The translations under genes were made by a program, and so were the position numbers. From JAYUJH01 sp043765375 (GTDB taxonomy: Bacteria > Pseudomonadota > Alphaproteobacteria > Rickettsiales > UBA998), in the NCBI GenBank assembly GCA_043765375.1, contig JAYUJH010000007.1, positions 1 to 49,350 of the forward strand: a stretch of DNA of 49,350 nucleotides. Reading direction: 5' to 3'. The notes under the pieces were generated by a model. It did not search any database, was not told where the DNA came from, and was given only the letters and a program-made list of their open reading frames with translations. Numbering within the stretch: position 1 is the first letter of the stretch; each line of letters starts with the position of its first letter. Below are positions 43,527 to 49,350 of this stretch, one piece after another.

Positions 43527-43539
43527 ATCAAATCCAATA

Positions 43540-44649
43540 TCACATCACCAATTGCCTAATATCATTAAAAATGGTGAAGCCCATCAAACACATGATTAGC
43601 ACAAAGCCAAACTTATAGCCGTAATTTTGTGCTTTTTCTGCAACTTTTCTGCCACTTAGCCCTTCTATCACATAAAATAATAAATGCCCGCCATCAAGTG
43701 GTGGAATTGGCAATATATTAACAAAGCCTAAATTAACCGAGATTAATGCCATAAAGAAAAATATGGTTGTCCAATCTTTCTGTGCCACTTTGCCAGACAT
43801 ATCAGCAATCCCAATTGGGCCTTTCAGCTCGTCCGCACTGCGATTTCCCGTAATAATCTGCCCCATAAAATCTAGTGACAAATCTATCATTTGATAAGTC
43901 CGTGCAACGGAAACCCCAACCGCCTCAAATATATTCACATCTTTGGAGGTAATTTTTTGCGATGATATACCAATCATCGGGCGATTAACTTTATTACCCA
44001 AACCATCTTCTGTTGCAATGATTTTTGGAGTTAAACGCACCTGCATGATGTTGCCATCTCGCTTAAGTTCCAGCGTTACTTCCTCGCCTAGATTAGTCAT
44101 GATTAATGGCGAAATATGATCAAACTTGGTCACATTTTTGCCATCAACGCTTAATATTTCATCACCATTTTGCAATCCCGCTTGCGCTGCTGCCGAGTTT
44201 TCCAGCACTTCACCAACTATTGGCTTGGTGGTGCTTAATCCTGTTGTCATAGTAATCGTAGTGAATATGATAATCGCTGTTAGAAAATTAGCAAACGGCC
44301 CTGCGGAGACTATAATTGCTTTTTGCCATAATTTTTTATGTTGAAAGCTAATTTTGCGTTCTGCCTCACTCATTTTGTTCATTGCTTCAAAATCAGGGGT
44401 GCTTGCCTCCGACGCATCACCAAACATTTTGACATATCCACCAAGTGGTGCAATGCAGATTTTCCACCGAGTGCCTGTTTTGTCTGTCCAACCTAATATT
44501 TCTTTGCCAAAGCCAATCGCAAAGGCTTCAATCTTCACTCCGCATAAGCGTGCGGCGAGATAATGCCCAAACTCATGCAAAAACACGATTATTGAGATGA
44601 TTATTAGAAAAGAAATTGCCGTATGTCCGAAATTATATATTAAATCCAT
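43540..44649 (-). CDS. rseP: Site-2 protease RseP (RIP metalloprotease)
   Basis: A 369-residue inner-membrane zinc protease that cuts membrane-bound anti-sigma factors and leftover signal peptides. The zinc site HEFGH is at residues 25-29 in the first transmembrane helix. A PDZ domain (about 125-200: VGEVLENSAAAQAGLQNGDEILSVDGKNVTKF split) follows. The third zinc ligand is in NILPIPPLDGGHLLFYVIE near 310. The last helix is followed by DIRQLVM. It lies 6 bp after dxr on the same strand, the usual alphaproteobacterial order. bamA, often next, is not downstream. Confidence 0.95.
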   Translation of the reverse strand: MDLIYNFGHTAISFLIIISIIVFLHEFGHYLAARLCGVKIEAFAIGFGKEILGWTDKTGTRWKICIAPLGGYVKMFGDASEASTPDFEAMNKMSEAERKISFQHKKLWQKAIIVSAGPFANFLTAIIIFTTITMTTGLSTTKPIVGEVLENSAAAQAGLQNGDEILSVDGKNVTKFDHISPLIMTNLGEEVTLELKRDGNIMQVRLTPKIIATEDGLGNKVNRPMIGISSQKITSKDVNIFEAVGVSVARTYQMIDLSLDFMGQIITGNRSADELKGPIGIADMSGKVAQKDWTTIFFFMALISVNLGFVNILPIPPLDGGHLLFYVIEGLSGRKVAEKAQNYGYKFGFVLIMCLMGFTIFNDIRQLVM

Positions 44650-44655
44650 GTATTG

Positions 44656-45861
44656 TTATCCATGTGCTATGATGTTTTTTGTCGCAGTTATAATGCTAAT
44701 ATGGTTGATGTTTAAGATTTCGTCAAGTGTGGTGGCTGGTTTTTCATTGATTTGCGCCAAAGTTTTCGCAACTATCACCGAAATATCAGTAAAGCGGATT
44801 TTTCCCGCCAAAAATGCAGCAACTGCAACTTCATTAGCAGCGTTTAAGGCGATTGGTGCAGCACCGCCATGTTGCATTGCATCATATGCTAGTTGCAAAC
44901 ATGGGTAGCGAGTATTATCCACCGCGGCAAAATTGAGTGCGCCAATTTGTGCTAAATCCATCGCAGGCAAAGCAAGTGATAAACGGTGAGGATAATGCAG
45001 CCCAAAACTGATTGGTATGCGCATATCGGGGGAGCTTAATTGCGCCAAGTTTGAACCATCGGCAAAACTCACCATGCAATGAATAATAGATTGCGGGTGA
45101 ATAATAACTTTGAGTTGTTCGGGGGCAAGTGAAAATAAATGCTGTGCCTCAATCAATTCCAACCCTTTATTCATCAGAGTTGCAGAATCAACGGAGATTT
45201 TCGCCCCCATATTCCAATTTGGGTGAGCGATTGCTTGAGCGGGAGTGGCGTTTGGCAGTTGTGCAAGTGGCATATCTCGCAGCGCACCGCCTGATGCAGT
45301 GAGCGTGATATAAGAGGGGCGCACATGTTCGCACGCTGACCATAATTGAAATATTCCATTATGTTCAGAATCCACGGGTATGATGGTGGCGTGATGTGTT
45401 GTTGCTGCTTGCATTAATAATTCACCAGCGACAACCAAACATTCCTTATTAGCGAGAATAATTTTATGACCCGCTTGAATGGCAGTAAAAGTGGGAGAAA
45501 GCCCTGCAAATCCAACAATTCCTGCGATATGCGCATCACACGGACGCATTGCAAGCTCGGTTATAGCTTCATCACCAGCCATCACTTCAATATTTGCGGG
45601 GGCAGCTTGTTTCAAAGCGTCATAATGTGCGGGGTTGGCAATTGCAATCGCATCTGGCTGGAAAATATGGGAGAGTTGCGCCAATTTCTGCCAATTTTCA
45701 CCAGCGGTTAATATGGAGGGGCGAAATAAATGTGGAAAAGAACTTATGATAGCGAGTGAATTATCCCCAATCGTTCCTGTTGCTCCAAATATGGCAATGT
45801 TTTTTGGTATATTGTTTTGTAATATATTATTTTTTGGTGCTTTTTTATAATTTATGTTCAT
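44656..45861 (-). CDS. dxr: 1-deoxy-D-xylulose 5-phosphate reductoisomerase
   Basis: The second step of the non-mevalonate isoprenoid pathway, 401 residues from the ATG at 45861; an in-frame ATG nine codons earlier is possible. The NADPH site is IAIFGATGTIGDNSL. Further family segments are ILANKECLVVAGELL, VDSEHNGIFQLW (metal-binding Asp and Glu), LTASGGALRD, HPNWNMGAKISVDSATLMNKGLELIEA split at about 213-240, and the C-terminal ALNAANEVAVAAFL. The N-terminus is about 20 residues longer than usual and Asn/Lys-rich. rseP follows after 6 bp. Together with ispG it shows that the pathway operates. Confidence 0.96.
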   Translation of the reverse strand: MNINYKKAPKNNILQNNIPKNIAIFGATGTIGDNSLAIISSFPHLFRPSILTAGENWQKLAQLSHIFQPDAIAIANPAHYDALKQAAPANIEVMAGDEAITELAMRPCDAHIAGIVGFAGLSPTFTAIQAGHKIILANKECLVVAGELLMQAATTHHATIIPVDSEHNGIFQLWSACEHVRPSYITLTASGGALRDMPLAQLPNATPAQAIAHPNWNMGAKISVDSATLMNKGLELIEAQHLFSLAPEQLKVIIHPQSIIHCMVSFADGSNLAQLSSPDMRIPISFGLHYPHRLSLALPAMDLAQIGALNFAAVDNTRYPCLQLAYDAMQHGGAAPIALNAANEVAVAAFLAGKIRFTDISVIVAKTLAQINEKPATTLDEILNINHISIITATKNIIAHG

Positions 45862-45927
45862 AATGTTAGACTTGTAATATTTTAACAAACATTTGACAAG
45901 TAATAATAAAATATCACCTTAAACTCT

Positions 45928-45956
45928 ACCCTAACCCCCAACCCCTGAACCCTAAA
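45928..45956. repeat. C-rich CCCTAACCC-like tract before pgsA
   Basis: A degenerate tract of CCCTAACCC, CCAACCCC and GAACCCTAAA units ends three bases before the pgsA ATG. It leaves the gene without a Shine-Dalgarno sequence. It resembles the tract before gltX. Confidence 0.5.
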
Positions 45957-45959
45957 ATC

Positions 45960-46517
45960 ATGTCATTCAAACACCAAATACCCAATATTCTCACCATCAG
46001 CCGTGTTGCTGCCACCTTGCCAATCGCTATGATATTCGCCATTTCCTATGAAATATGGGCTTATGCTAGCGTGATTGTGCTATTCACCTATGCGTGCGCC
46101 ACCGATTTTGTTGATGGCTACCTCTCACGCAAATGGAATTGTGTAACAAATATTGGGCGGTTGCTTGACCCAATCGCTGATAAATTGCTGGTGGCGGTGG
46201 TGCTGGTGATGCTTGTGCCTGCGGGGGTGAATGCCGTTGCAGTTGCGTTGATAATGGTGCGGGAGTTGTTTATCTCAGGATTACGTGAGTTTATGCAAGA
46301 AACTGGGGCGATTATCCATGTGAGTTCGCTTGCCAAATGGAAAACAGCGATGCAAATGCTAGCATGTTGCGTGTTTTTGCTAGCGGGAATTGTGCCAAAT
46401 GAGCCATTAATCGCAATGATTGCGCAAGCATTATTATGGATTGCAACGATATTAACGCTATTTACGGGTGGGGAATATCTGCGAGGGGCGTTAAAGCAAT
46501 TAAATAATGCTGGTTAA
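45960..46517 (+). CDS. pgsA: CDP-diacylglycerol-glycerol-3-phosphate 3-phosphatidyltransferase
   Basis: A 185-residue inner-membrane enzyme making phosphatidylglycerol phosphate, the first committed step to phosphatidylglycerol and cardiolipin. It has the CDP-alcohol phosphotransferase motif: Asp52-Gly53, Arg57, Gly66, Asp70 and Asp74 in FVDGYLSRKW...IGRLLDPIADK. Ser stands at the position where Ala is usual. Further marks are NILTISRVAATLP at the start and the helix VREXFISGLREF-like segment (VRELFISGLREF). Several transmembrane helices are evident. It precedes the 23S rRNA gene by about 290 bp. Confidence 0.93.
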   Translation: MSFKHQIPNILTISRVAATLPIAMIFAISYEIWAYASVIVLFTYACATDFVDGYLSRKWNCVTNIGRLLDPIADKLLVAVVLVMLVPAGVNAVAVALIMVRELFISGLREFMQETGAIIHVSSLAKWKTAMQMLACCVFLLAGIVPNEPLIAMIAQALLWIATILTLFTGGEYLRGALKQLNNAG

Positions 46518-46572
46518 TGCGTTGATTTTTAATGATTTTTTGAATAAAACAACATTATTTGCAAAATAGCCG

Positions 46573-46601
46573 TTGACAGTTGTGGGAGTGATGGCTATAA
46601 C
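46573..46601 (+). promoter_or_regulatory. Promoter of the 23S rRNA gene
   Basis: A perfect -35 box TTGACA (46573-46578), a 17-bp spacer and the -10 box TATAAC (46596-46601), in front of a leader of about 200 nt. AT-rich DNA just upstream could serve as an UP element. This supports separate transcription of 23S rRNA. Confidence 0.8.
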
Positions 46602-46805
46602 AAGCCTCCCAACAGGGACAAACGTTTAGTTAAAAAAACAAGTTGAGAGATTAACAAGTTAATAACAAACGGTGCTGATAAAAATTGTATAGAATAAGTT
46701 TTCCTGACCAAATGCGTGTATTTCAAATATACGTAATTTGAGTTGATGTTGAGAATATAAAGTTTCCAAAGTAGCAGAACATATTTGTTCTGCGCATCAA
46801 GAATC
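46602..46805 (+). other. 23S rRNA leader with processing hairpins
   Basis: There is no gene or tRNA here. Two hairpins stand out. One is at 46709-46740 (CAAAT...GTGTAT pairing with ATACG...ATTTG). The other is at 46775-46792 (CAGAACA, loop TATT, TGTTCTG). They probably take part in RNase III or RNase E processing of the precursor. I could not identify a clear boxA. Confidence 0.5.

Positions 46806-49350
<2,545 letters not shown>

Noticed and set aside
45928..45956. Telomere-like CCCTAA repeats suggesting eukaryotic contamination or a linear replicon end
   Set aside because: The tract is short, degenerate and lies between two intact bacterial genes.
46518..46805. tRNA genes or the end of a 16S gene in front of 23S
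   Set aside because: No T-arm motif (GTTCAAATC-type) and no conserved 16S 3' sequence is present in this stretch.

Overview
The window is a gene-dense, AT-rich stretch of an alphaproteobacterial chromosome. This rests on a class I lysyl-tRNA synthetase, a COQ9-family protein next to guaA, a PhaR-type polyhydroxyalkanoate regulator, the hfq-hflX pair, a RodZ-like/ispG pair, and RNase E with a long acidic insertion in its S1 domain. The 23S rRNA gene has no 16S or Ile/Ala tRNA genes in front of it and carries its own promoter. Split rRNA genes are best known in Rickettsiales, but the genes seen here (GMP synthase, the non-mevalonate isoprenoid enzymes Dxr and IspG, glutaryl-CoA dehydrogenase) show a broader metabolism than Rickettsia itself. 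I place it only as an alphaproteobacterium, possibly Rickettsiales-related.

Layout. 1-293: palindrome and dispersed repeats. 294-2820: COQ9, guaA and a 52-residue lipoprotein. 2912-5624: pilin-like protein, a response regulator fused to a PP2C phosphatase, and an unknown protein. 5994-13541: PfkB kinase, RNase E, N-acetylmuramoyl-L-alanine amidase, gltX. 13603-17665: possible small gene, then ispG, RodZ-like, flavin oxidoreductase and acyltransferase on the minus strand. 17752-23335: small protein, hslU, DUF2256 protein, ankyrin protein, pal, gamma carbonic anhydrase, lysS. 23522-31798: ligA with an in-frame repeat insertion, hfq, hflX, ArsR regulator, queA, cyclophilin, bacterioferritin, outer-membrane barrel. 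31798-38335: rnd, glutaryl-CoA dehydrogenase, a 147-bp palindrome, bamD, acetyltransferase, alpha/beta hydrolase, Bax-inhibitor-like protein, STAS protein. 38480-43180: alaS, phaR, unknown protein, tRNA-Arg, rpe. 43218-43526: a compact small-gene unit with a poly-G promoter spacer. 43540-46517: rseP, dxr, pgsA. 46573 to the end: 23S promoter, leader and partial 23S rRNA.

Most genes are housekeeping: translation (gltX, lysS, alaS, tRNA, 23S), RNA turnover (rne, rnd, hfq), envelope (bamD, pal, amidase, rseP, pgsA), isoprenoids (dxr, ispG), DNA ligase and tRNA modification. No transposase, integrase, CRISPR array or phage block was seen.

The most striking item is 43218-43526. A sigma70-like promoter has 12 consecutive G residues inside an exactly 17-bp spacer. 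It reads into a short ORF encoding a 56-residue acidic protein with no Lys or Arg, made of two diverged 22-residue repeats, and ends at a strong terminator. This looks like a promoter that could be switched by slippage of the G tract. Other notable features are a palindromic repeat inserted in frame in ligA, the 147-bp palindrome at 34544-34690, and the autonomous 23S promoter.
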